Assembly: GCF_001042715.1 (NCBI RefSeq)
Contig: NZ_CP009687.1
Span: 1,789,418 to 1,853,417 of the forward strand
DNA from: Clostridium aceticum
Lineage (GTDB): Bacteria > Bacillota > Clostridia > Peptostreptococcales > Natronincolaceae
Reading direction: 5' to 3'
Length of the DNA stretch: 64,000 nt
Shown here: in pieces, positions 56,932 to 64,000 of the stretch
Position numbering within the stretch: the stretch's first letter is position 1
Layout of the letters: each line of letters begins with the position of its first letter
Made by a program: the position numbers and the translations under genes
The notes under the pieces: model-generated
What the model was told of the DNA's origin: nothing
The model's database searches: none
Seen by the model: only the letters and a program-made list of their open reading frames with translations

Positions 56932-56968
56932 ACAAATAGAAAATTGATCATTTTAGGAGGTAGATACT

Positions 56969-57730
56969 TTGAAGGGAATTATTTTAGCAGGGGGAACCGG
57001 CTCTAGGCTTTTTCCTCTGACAAAAGTTATAAACAAGCATCTTTTGCCGGTAGGCAAATATCCAATGATTTATTATTTGATCGCTAAAATGAAAGAAGCA
57101 GAAATTAAAGATATTATGATTGTTTCTGGAAAAGAGCATATGGGATCAATGATAAGTTTACTTGGTAGTGGTACTGAATATGGTGTTAGATTTACATTTA
57201 AAGTTCAGGATCAGCCAGGAGGTATAGCTGAAGCTCTGGGACTATGTGAAGAATTTGTTGGTAAAGACAGTTGTACAGTTATATTGGGGGATAATATTTT
57301 CCAAGACAGCATTTATGACAATGTCAAGAAGTTTCAGCAGCAGAAGAGGGGAGCTAAGATATTATTAAAACAAGTTAAAGATCCAGAAAGATATGGAATA
57401 GCTGAAATTAAAGGAAATACAATCATTGGTATAGAAGAGAAACCTCAAAATCCCAAAAGTAATTATTGTGTAACAGGAATATATATGTACGACCATAGGG
57501 TGTTTGAAGCAATAAAAACTTTGAAGCCTTCAAATAGAGGGGAACTTGAAATTACTGATGTTAATAATTGGTATGTAAAGGAAGGTACTTTGACCTATGA
57601 CATCTTAAAGGGCTGGTGGACAGATGCAGGAACCTTTCATTCCCTTCTAAATGCCAGTAGCTTAGCTAGTGAAATGGATTTGGATATTTTATTGGGTAGA
57701 GAAAATGTAAAAAAGGAAGCTGACTTTTAA
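56969..57730 (+). CDS. rfbA: Glucose-1-phosphate thymidylyltransferase (short, SpsI-like)
   Basis: A 253-residue nucleotidyltransferase with TTG start 8 nt after AGGAGG. The N-terminal signature is KGIILAGGTGSRLFPLTKVI, followed by ILGDNIFQDSIYDNVKKF, GIAEIKGNTIIGIEEKPQNP and GWWTDAGTFHSLL. It makes dTDP-glucose. RmlA of polysaccharide loci is about 290 residues; the ~250-residue form lacking the C-terminal extension is like B. subtilis SpsI of the spore-coat polysaccharide operon. First gene of the rfbABC unit. Confidence 0.93.
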   Translation: MKGIILAGGTGSRLFPLTKVINKHLLPVGKYPMIYYLIAKMKEAEIKDIMIVSGKEHMGSMISLLGSGTEYGVRFTFKVQDQPGGIAEALGLCEEFVGKDSCTVILGDNIFQDSIYDNVKKFQQQKRGAKILLKQVKDPERYGIAEIKGNTIIGIEEKPQNPKSNYCVTGIYMYDHRVFEAIKTLKPSNRGELEITDVNNWYVKEGTLTYDILKGWWTDAGTFHSLLNASSLASEMDLDILLGRENVKKEADF

Positions 57731-57747
57731 TTATTGGGGGTTAAATA

Positions 57748-58803
57748 GTGAAGACCTATTTAGTAACTGGAGGAGCCGGTTTTATTGGCTCAAACTTTAT
57801 TTTATATATGCTAAAAATGTATGATGCTATAAAAATAATTAATATAGATAAATTAACCTACGCTGGAAATCTTGAAAATCTGAAGGAAGTAGAAAACAAT
57901 GCAAATCATATATTTGCGAAAGTTGACATTTGTGATAAAGAAGCACTGATGAAAATATTTGAAGAATACAGGATTGACTATGTTGTAAATTTTGCTGCAG
58001 AAAGTCATGTAGACAGAAGTATTCATGACCCAGAAGTATTTATAAAAACCAATGTTTTAGGAACACAAAATTTACTAGATGCAGCTAAAAAAGCTTGGGA
58101 GACAAGAGCTGGTTTTGATAGGCGAAAGAAATTTATACAGATTTCAACAGATGAGGTATATGGCTCATTAGGGGACACAGGGTACTTTATAGAAAATACC
58201 GCCTTAGACCCCCATAGTCCCTATGCAGCAAGTAAAGCAGCGGCAGATTTACTTGTTAAGTCATATTATGATACCTATAGAATGCCTGTAAATATTACTA
58301 GATGCTCAAACAACTACGGACCGTATCAATTTCCAGAAAAGTTGATACCCCTTATTATAAACAACTGTCTTAACAAAAAAACATTGCCTATATATGGAGA
58401 TGGACTGAATATTAGAGACTGGCTTTATGTTGAGGATCATTGTAGGGCAATAGATAAAGTAATTAACAAAGGCTTAATAGGAGAAGTGTATAATGTAGGA
58501 GGTCACAATGAAAGAACAAATATCCAAATCGTAAAAACTATCATAAACTATATGTCTGAGAACCTTGATAAAAGCATAAGTGAAGACTTAATAAGATATG
58601 TAGAAGATAGAAAAGGACACGATAGAAGATATGGTATTGATCCTACTAAGATAAAAGAAGCGTTAGGCTGGGAACCGACAACTTTATTTGAAGAAGGAAT
58701 TAAAAAAACAATTCATTGGTATACAAAAAATAAAGCATGGCTTGATGGTGTGGTTTCTGGAGAATATGCTAATTATTTTAAAAAGATGTATGAAGATTCT
58801 TAG
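57748..58803 (+). CDS. rfbB: dTDP-glucose 4,6-dehydratase
   Basis: A 351-residue SDR enzyme with GTG start. Motifs: YLVTGGAGFIGSNFILYML, NFAAESHVDRSIHDPE, ISTDEVYGSLGD, SPYAASKAAADLLVKSYYDTY, SNNYGPYQFPEKLIPLII. It forms dTDP-4-keto-6-deoxyglucose. It is 17 nt after rfbA and 10 nt before rfbC. All catalytic residues visible. Confidence 0.96.
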   Translation: MKTYLVTGGAGFIGSNFILYMLKMYDAIKIINIDKLTYAGNLENLKEVENNANHIFAKVDICDKEALMKIFEEYRIDYVVNFAAESHVDRSIHDPEVFIKTNVLGTQNLLDAAKKAWETRAGFDRRKKFIQISTDEVYGSLGDTGYFIENTALDPHSPYAASKAAADLLVKSYYDTYRMPVNITRCSNNYGPYQFPEKLIPLIINNCLNKKTLPIYGDGLNIRDWLYVEDHCRAIDKVINKGLIGEVYNVGGHNERTNIQIVKTIINYMSENLDKSISEDLIRYVEDRKGHDRRYGIDPTKIKEALGWEPTTLFEEGIKKTIHWYTKNKAWLDGVVSGEYANYFKKMYEDS

Positions 58804-58813
58804 GGGGGACAGT

Positions 58814-59365
58814 ATGGGAAACTTTATATTTATTGAAACACCTATTGAAGGGTTATATATCATAGAACAAAGGTTGTTTGAAGATAGCCGAGGCTATTTT
58901 ATGGAGACTTATAATCATAAAGAATTCACAAAAGCTGGAATAGATAGGATATTTGTACAGGATAACCAATCAAAATCTCAAAATGGTGTTCTTAGAGGAC
59001 TTCATTTTCAAAAAAAATATCCTCAGGGTAAGTTAGTTAGGGTGATAAAAGGTGAGGTTTTCGATGTTGCCGTGGATTTAAGAAAAACTTCAAAAACCCT
59101 TGGTCAGTGGTATGGATGTATATTAAATGAAGAAAATAAAAGGCAGTTTTATATACCAGAAGGCTTCGCTCATGGTTTTTTAGTACTTTCAGAGACGGCA
59201 GAATTTGCCTATAAATGTACGGAGTTTTATCATCCTGAAGATGAAGAGGGGATTATCTGGAATGATGCAGATATAAAGATTGAATGGCCTTTAGATAAAA
59301 TTCATGAGGTAATACAATCTGATAAGGATAAGAACTGGGGAACACTTCAGAATTATTTAAGATAA
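58814..59365 (+). CDS. rfbC: dTDP-4-dehydrorhamnose 3,5-epimerase
   Basis: A 183-residue cupin epimerase starting MGNFIFIETPIEGLYIIEQR after GGGGGGAC. Motifs: FEDSRGYFMETYNHKEF, QDNQSKSQNGVLRGLHFQ, VFDVAVDLRKTSKTLGQWYG, FYIPEGFAHGFLVLSE. The in-frame ATG at 58688 would overlap rfbB by more than 100 nt, so I chose the start at 58814. Completes dTDP-L-rhamnose synthesis with rfbD. Confidence 0.95.
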   Translation: MGNFIFIETPIEGLYIIEQRLFEDSRGYFMETYNHKEFTKAGIDRIFVQDNQSKSQNGVLRGLHFQKKYPQGKLVRVIKGEVFDVAVDLRKTSKTLGQWYGCILNEENKRQFYIPEGFAHGFLVLSETAEFAYKCTEFYHPEDEEGIIWNDADIKIEWPLDKIHEVIQSDKDKNWGTLQNYLR

Positions 59366-59410
59366 TAATAAGCAACAGTAAAATTTGATAAAAAAATAAT
59401 GGATAACAAA

Positions 59411-59457
59411 ATGTACTAAGCTACACAAAAACATTTTAAACAGGTAGCTTAGTACAT
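59411..59457. terminator. Bidirectional hairpin between convergent genes
   Basis: A perfect 14-bp stem (59411-59424 with 59444-59457) around a ~19-nt loop lies between rfbC and the methyltransferase gene. Confidence 0.75.
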
Positions 59458-59465
59458 TAATTTTT

Positions 59466-60164
59466 TTAAACCTTTGACAGTAAATTTTTGATTAATACAT
59501 CTAAATTTTTATTTTTAGGGTAGATGATCCCTAGGCCGCGACATTTTTTTGTCATTTGAAAAGAAAGACCACAGTTTGTTTCTTTTAGGAAGTCTTCAAC
59601 AGCAGTTAAGACCCCATTCCGTTGCTTCCCTTCATAAATCGCATTGTTGAGCTTTGCATTCAATCCTCCTTCTTTTAATAAATCACTTTGACCTTCTTTC
59701 ATGCCTGCCTTTTTATAGGGATGGCGAAATTTTTTTGGGATGTTTTCTGGACTATAATATAAATCTCTTCTGGCATAGGGCCAAGCCACATCATGTAAAA
59801 AAACAATTGGAAAAGCTTTATTTATACTAGATTTTTCTATGAGTTTAAGCTCATTATAAACGGTGTACCAATTATGATCCCCATCGATAAGAACAATATC
59901 GTAATCCTTAAGGAGGGGTAAAGCATTTAAGCTGATATCCTTGTAAAAGTCAAAACGATCCTTATAGTGTGCTTTGAGATCATCTGTACTAAACAAAGGT
60001 TTAGGGTCTATTGCTGAAAGCTGTATATTTTTTTTTGCTCCAAACCTTAAAATTTTTTTTGTATTTACACCACGAGCACATCCTATTTCTACAATGTGCT
60101 TAGCACTACTTTTTTCAACAATTGGCTGGATAATTTTATCCCAAAACCTATTCAAAATAATCAC
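59466..60164 (-). CDS. Class I SAM-dependent methyltransferase
   Basis: A 232-residue protein. The SAM motif I is HIVEIGCARGVNTKKIL, motif II/acidic loop YDIVLIDGDHNWYTVYNEL and VFLHDVAWPYARRDLYY. This resembles methyltransferases of the type 24 family (also cephalosporin-hydroxylase-like) common in polysaccharide loci, probably O-methylating a sugar. No transmembrane segments. It is divergent from the GT2 gene at 60376. Confidence 0.8.
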   Translation of the reverse strand: MIILNRFWDKIIQPIVEKSSAKHIVEIGCARGVNTKKILRFGAKKNIQLSAIDPKPLFSTDDLKAHYKDRFDFYKDISLNALPLLKDYDIVLIDGDHNWYTVYNELKLIEKSSINKAFPIVFLHDVAWPYARRDLYYSPENIPKKFRHPYKKAGMKEGQSDLLKEGGLNAKLNNAIYEGKQRNGVLTAVEDFLKETNCGLSFQMTKKCRGLGIIYPKNKNLDVLIKNLLSKV

Positions 60165-60375
60165 GCTCCTTAAAAGACCTTATTTGTAGTTTTGCTGATC
60201 TAACTTTATTGCTAATACAAAAGTATGTCAGAAAATTATTAATGTTACTTTTTAAAATACAAACCTATTAGGGATCAATAAGGCAAAGGCACATCCTATA
60301 GATTCAAACATATATTATAGTAAAAATATGGGATACAAGGAGATGCTATTTCAAAGGAAGGGAGGCGAAATAGTT

Positions 60376-61230
60376 TTGAATAATAAGGTAAAGTATCCTC
60401 AAATAAGTATAATTATTTGTATTCATAATGCTTTAGAGGATGTTAAAGAATGTTTAAGCTCGCTTTATGCAAAGAAAACAATTAATTTTGATTTAATTAT
60501 AGTAGATGATGGGAGTAATAAAGAGACGAAGAAATTTTTATCTCAATTTATTAAAAATAAGCCGGTGAGGCTGATTACCCATAAAGAAAGCAAAGGATAT
60601 ACTGTATCTGCAAACGAAGGGTTAAAGGCTGCTACAGGGGAGTTTTTACTGTTATTAAATAGTGACACGATTGTAACGAAGGGATGGTTAGAAAAGTTAA
60701 TAGAATGTATCACAACAACGCCAAAAACAGGAATTGTTGGACCTTTATCAAATTCAGCCGGATGGCAGACGGTTCCTGATATGAAAGATTGGTTGACAAA
60801 TAAACTGCCCAAAGGAATTGATTTAGAAACAATGAGTTCAATTGTTCAATCGGTATCTCTTAAAAAATTTCCGAAAGTTCCCCTTGTCAATGGCTTCTGT
60901 TTTATGATTAAACGGGAAGTCATTCATAAAATAGGATATCTAGATGAGGCTAGATTTCCTATAGGATATGGTGAAGAAGATGATTATTGTATTAGGGCAG
61001 GGACGGTTGGGTACGAATTAAGAATTGCAGATCATTGTTATATTTACCACAAAAAATCAAAAAGTTTTACCTTAGAAAGACGAAAACAAATTAGTAGAAG
61101 GGCTGGACATATACTGAGGGAGAAACATGGAGCTAGTGTTGTAGCAGAGTATGTACAGAAAACTAGAAATAATAAAGATATTTCAACGCTTCGTCAAAGG
61201 ATAAAATTGAAATTAGATAAAAACAAGTAG
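60376..61230 (+). CDS. GT2 family glycosyltransferase
   Basis: A 284-residue GT-A transferase if started at TTG 60376 (RBS AAGGGAGG); ATG 60328 would add 16 residues. It contains PQISIIICIHNALEDVKECLSSL, DLIIVDDGSNKETKKFL, FLLLLNSDTIVTKGWLEKLIE and GFCFMIKREVIHKIGYLDE with the acidic GYGEEDDYC. This is the rhamnosyl/GT2 layout with a metal-binding DxD-like NSDT. Acceptor unknown. Confidence 0.88.
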   Translation: MNNKVKYPQISIIICIHNALEDVKECLSSLYAKKTINFDLIIVDDGSNKETKKFLSQFIKNKPVRLITHKESKGYTVSANEGLKAATGEFLLLLNSDTIVTKGWLEKLIECITTTPKTGIVGPLSNSAGWQTVPDMKDWLTNKLPKGIDLETMSSIVQSVSLKKFPKVPLVNGFCFMIKREVIHKIGYLDEARFPIGYGEEDDYCIRAGTVGYELRIADHCYIYHKKSKSFTLERRKQISRRAGHILREKHGASVVAEYVQKTRNNKDISTLRQRIKLKLDKNK

Positions 61231-61269
61231 ATAGAAGGTATAAAATGATTTTTCGGAGTGATTATAACT

Positions 61270-61941
61270 ATGGCTAAAAATAAAATTGCAGTTTATACGG
61301 CTATTACTGGAAAATATGAAAAATTAAAGGAACCAAGATTTGTGTCAAAAAAATGTGATTATATTTGTTTTACTGACGATAAAAGTATGAAATCAAACAT
61401 ATGGGAGATACGAAAAATAAAAAATCCTTCTGATCATCTAATTAAAACAGCAAGAAGATATAAAATATTGCCACACTTATATCTGCCAGATTATGAATAT
61501 AGTATTTGGGTGGATGGAAGTATGTTGATTATAGGAGATCTCAACAAATTGCTAAAAAAAGAATTAGATAATGAAAAAATGGCTTTTTTCAAACATCCAA
61601 CAAGAGACTGCCTCTATGATGAAGCAAGAGTATGCTCTAGAAAAAAAGATAATCCAAAAATAATTTCAAAACAAATAGAAAGATATAAATTAGCTGGTTA
61701 TAAAAAAAACCAAGGTTTAATTGCAAGTGGCGTAATCATGAGGAAGCATAATGAGGCTGAAGTAAAAAAGTTAATGAAGGCTTGGTGGAATGAAGTAGCT
61801 TCCTTCAGCATAAGAGACCAAATAAGTTTCAATTATGTTGCGTGGAAGAATAAAGCCAGTTATAAAATTATTCAAAAAAATATTTTTCATAATGAATATT
61901 TTACACGGACAGTTACAGGGAGAAAAAGAAAAAAAAACTAG
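61270..61941 (+). CDS. DUF616-like glycosyltransferase
   Basis: A 223-residue protein. VYTAITGKYEKLKEPRFV, CDYICFTDD, ARRYKILPHLYLPDYEYSIWVDGS, and FFKHPTRDCLYDEA are typical of DUF616 (TOD1/MUCI70-type) predicted GT-A transferases. Start at 61270 with CGGAG 12 nt upstream; GTG 61258 is an alternative. The C-terminus is a strongly basic run (GRKRKKN). Confidence 0.82.
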   Translation: MAKNKIAVYTAITGKYEKLKEPRFVSKKCDYICFTDDKSMKSNIWEIRKIKNPSDHLIKTARRYKILPHLYLPDYEYSIWVDGSMLIIGDLNKLLKKELDNEKMAFFKHPTRDCLYDEARVCSRKKDNPKIISKQIERYKLAGYKKNQGLIASGVIMRKHNEAEVKKLMKAWWNEVASFSIRDQISFNYVAWKNKASYKIIQKNIFHNEYFTRTVTGRKRKKN

Positions 61942-62049
61942 TGAGTTAGTAACATATTTTTATCTCCTGAATAGATTGTAGTGAAAAGAGGGGAGGACAA
62001 TGGTCTCTTTTCAAATCAGAAAAATAAATTTAAGAAGGAGGAAAATAAA

Positions 62050-62703
62050 ATGGCAATTTATAGATTTATCAGTAATGATACAGACACTTATTTTAAAGAT
62101 CCAGCAGATCCAGCATTTGATCCAGGGGATACAGCAGTAGAAGTGACAAATCCTTTTAATCTTTGGCCTCAAATCACCAATCCAGCCCTAGCAGATCAAC
62201 CTGAATATGTTTGGTCAGAGGACCCGGTAAGCCCTGCAAGTGCTGAACTTGGTGAGATAGTAGATTTTGGCCAAGCAGCAGAATCGGATGGATTAGCCGT
62301 AGCCTTAGATCTAGATTTTACTATACCAGTCTATTTAACTGTTTTTGCTGACAATGCTTTTGAAGGAACATTAAGAGTTCAAGGGCTAGATCTGCTAGGT
62401 GTCGTAATTTTTGAAGATGAAATTCCAATTAGTGGTGGTACTTTTGATATAAACACAGGATTATCGCCAAATGATGACTGGAGAATCATTTACCAGTTTT
62501 CTGATGAGGTAGTCGCTCCTGTAGTACTTCCCATTGGTACTACGATAAGATTTGATCTAAATATTACAGCAATGAACTATGCACAAACTGATGGTACCCC
62601 TGAAACCAACCCAGCTGCTATTCAGTATTTGTTAGAGTTATCAGATTTACCAGCTGGACTTACTTTTACTCCTGATGTACCAGAGGTAATAGCAGCCCCA
62701 TAA
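62050..62703 (+). CDS. Acidic beta-rich protein without Cys, putative surface protein
   Basis: A 217-residue protein (MAIYRFISNDTDTYFKDPAD) starting after AAGGAGG at 62035-62041; an in-frame start at 61981 is less likely. It is strongly acidic, has no cysteine and only one lysine, and alternates hydrophobic strands with D/E/N/P-rich turns, ending PDVPEVIAAP. No signal peptide or known motif. It is placed between glycosyltransferases and followed by a terminator, so I infer a glycosylated or surface-exposed protein, perhaps of the spore. Not recognised as a named family. Confidence 0.7.
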   Translation: MAIYRFISNDTDTYFKDPADPAFDPGDTAVEVTNPFNLWPQITNPALADQPEYVWSEDPVSPASAELGEIVDFGQAAESDGLAVALDLDFTIPVYLTVFADNAFEGTLRVQGLDLLGVVIFEDEIPISGGTFDINTGLSPNDDWRIIYQFSDEVVAPVVLPIGTTIRFDLNITAMNYAQTDGTPETNPAAIQYLLELSDLPAGLTFTPDVPEVIAAP

Positions 62704-62708
62704 AACTA

Positions 62709-62740
62709 GAAAACCTCACTTTTATGTGAGGTTTTCTTTT
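62709..62740 (+). terminator. Intrinsic terminator after the acidic protein gene
   Basis: GAAAACCTCAC and GTGAGGTTTTC pair perfectly (11 bp) with a short loop; T-run follows. Confidence 0.9.
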
Positions 62741-62880
62741 GGATGAAAACTTCTGTTGAGCCAAGGTGTTGCAACGCAGTGCGTTAACAGCTTCTGTTAA
62801 CATTATATTTTAAGCTGAATATAATAAATTAGCATTATGATTAGTTACAATTTAAAGAAGTAAAGGAGCGAAATATATTT

Positions 62881-63729
62881 ATGAAATTAAAAATAAATGG
62901 TGGTTTATATGAAATTAGAAAAACTGGCAAACCAGGAGATAAAAAGTTTACTTATACGAATGTAAAAAAAGTTACTCATACTAACCAAAAAAAGTGTATT
63001 CATAGTACTATGAGTAAAGCTATTCATACGAATACAAAAAAAAATACCAAAGACAGACAAAAAATATGCTTTATAATATGTGTTAACGATAAAAGAAAAT
63101 ATGAGAAGGCATTAGAACATATAAACGCACTAAAAGTTCCTGACGGATATAAAATAGAAAAAATCACAATAAGTGATGCTAAGTATCTTACAGAAGCATA
63201 TAACCGAGCTATGAAAAAAACAAACGCAAAATATAAAGTATATATGCATCAAGACGTGTATATCACTAATCCGAATTTTATCTATGATGTCATCAGTGTT
63301 TTTGAAAAAAATAATAAAATAGGCATGTTGGGGGTTGCTGGAGCAAAAACTATTCCCTCCAATGGTTTGCTGCATCAATCAAAGCATAAGTATGGAAATT
63401 TAATTCATATACCACATCTTGATGGTAAGCAGCTGCCTTGGAAGTTTGGAAACTTCAGGGATAGATATGAAACTGTGAAGGCAATAGATGGATTAATGAT
63501 GATTACCCAGCATGATATATCTTGGAGAGAAGATATTTTTACTGGATGGCATTTTTATGATGTCTCACAGAGTTTGGAGTTTACTAAGGCTGGCTATAAG
63601 GTAGCAGTCCCCAAAATGGAAACGATATGGTGTATACATGATTGTCCTAAAAGTGAAAAGGAAAGACATAAAAACTATGATAAATATAGAAAAGTTTTTG
63701 TAAATGAGTATGGAAGATATTTGGATTAG
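62881..63729 (+). CDS. StrF-like glycosyltransferase with N-terminal 'KINGxxYxI' module
   Basis: A 282-residue protein. Residues 1-35 (MKLKINGGLYEIRKTGKPGD, then KFTYTNVKK) match the module on the protein at 53931. A Lys/His/Thr-rich linker with HTNxKK units follows (about residues 36-58). The transferase part has KICFIICVNDKRKYEKALEH, EAYNRAMKKTNAKYKVYMHQ and DVYITNPNFIYDV, resembling the GT2_5/StrF-type family (MHQDV motif). RBS AAAGGAGCG. Confidence 0.82.
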   Translation: MKLKINGGLYEIRKTGKPGDKKFTYTNVKKVTHTNQKKCIHSTMSKAIHTNTKKNTKDRQKICFIICVNDKRKYEKALEHINALKVPDGYKIEKITISDAKYLTEAYNRAMKKTNAKYKVYMHQDVYITNPNFIYDVISVFEKNNKIGMLGVAGAKTIPSNGLLHQSKHKYGNLIHIPHLDGKQLPWKFGNFRDRYETVKAIDGLMMITQHDISWREDIFTGWHFYDVSQSLEFTKAGYKVAVPKMETIWCIHDCPKSEKERHKNYDKYRKVFVNEYGRYLD

Positions 63730-63789
63730 GTATTTAGGAGGACAATAGCACACTTATTAAAAAAAGCGATAATCAGGATGTGATAGGAA

Positions 63790-64000
63790 ATGATAAAAGA
63801 AGAAAGCTTGTTATCAGCAGATGAAGTCACTGAAAAGATGTATACAGCTTATAGAAAAAAACAAGGATTGTCTATTGTTAGACTTGGAGATGGTGAAGCT
63901 TTAGCTTTAGCTCAAGAAGTAGTATTGAGTTGTGATGAAATAAAAAAGAGGAAATGGCTGCCTTACGCTGGGTTAACTGTACCAGATCTAAAGTCTAGAG
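63790..64000 (+). CDS. GT-D fold glycosyltransferase (3' truncated)
   Basis: The gene runs off the window edge. Seventy residues are visible, beginning MIKEESLLSADEVTEKMYTA, with SIVRLGDGEALALAQEV, the nucleotide-sugar-binding signature of GT-D (DUF1792-type) transferases that act in serine-rich adhesin glycosylation. RBS-like AGGA lies upstream. The family assignment rests on a single motif. Confidence 0.65.
   Translation, partial: MIKEESLLSADEVTEKMYTAYRKKQGLSIVRLGDGEALALAQEVVLSCDEIKKRKWLPYAGLTVPDLKSR

Overview
The window is AT-rich, gene-dense DNA from an anaerobic, spore-forming member of the class Clostridia. The evidence is the SCIFF peptide with its radical SAM maturase, a SpoIID-type protein, HemZ, a clostridial queA-tgt-yajC-secDF gene order, and a complete ornithine fermentation operon in the order known from Clostridium sticklandii and C. 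difficile. The overall style suggests an Alkaliphilus/Natronincola-like relative, but that is inference. No rRNA, tRNA, CRISPR array, prophage or complete transposon was seen.

Region 1 (1-26 kb) is core chromosome, nearly all on the + strand: a 5'-truncated SpoIID/LytB protein, queA, tgt, yajC, a TIGR04086-like membrane protein, scfA (a 47-residue ORF), scfB, a gamma-carbonic anhydrase-like protein, secD, secF, a UbiB-type kinase, recJ, apt, relA/spoT, dtd, a metallo-hydrolase, hemZ, aspS, an SLH-domain surface protein, a 6S RNA, tcdA, a RseC-like protein, a two-gene ThrE-type exporter (- strand) and glyA.

Region 2 (26-35.7 kb) is an ornithine catabolism locus. A PAS/AAA+/Fis sigma-54 activator is followed by a 30-bp perfect hairpin and a near-consensus -24/-12 promoter, then ord-ortA-ortB-oraS-oraE-mutL-like-orr. 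The products racemise L-ornithine to D-ornithine, convert it with a B12/PLP aminomutase to 2,4-diaminopentanoate, oxidise that, and cleave it thiolytically to acetyl-CoA and alanine.

Region 3 (35.9-64 kb) is an accessory island that I interpret as a spore-surface glycoprotein island. It holds two beta-propeller-like/coiled-coil systems (one split into two genes, one fused), a cysteine-rich protein, two tandem paralogues of a small Cys-containing protein, and a 1118-residue protein with five 137-residue DUF11-like repeats that ends in the same domain as the small paralogues. It also holds a near-Cys-free, nearly lysine-free acidic protein, a CAP-domain protein, about nine glycosyltransferases, a methyltransferase, a WbpA-like dehydrogenase and all four dTDP-L-rhamnose genes (rmlD separate from rmlABC). 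The structural proteins lack signal peptides, and several are preceded by SigK-like promoter sequences, which fits assembly from the mother cell. The housekeeping gene rarA and a DUF3343 gene are embedded here.

A dispersed palindromic repeat of about 124 bp with related terminal inverted repeats (two full copies, several partial) recurs at gene 3' ends. One copy appears to have rewritten the C-terminus of the DUF11-repeat protein. A separate, strongly structured segment of about 125 nt lies between rarA and the DUF3343 gene.
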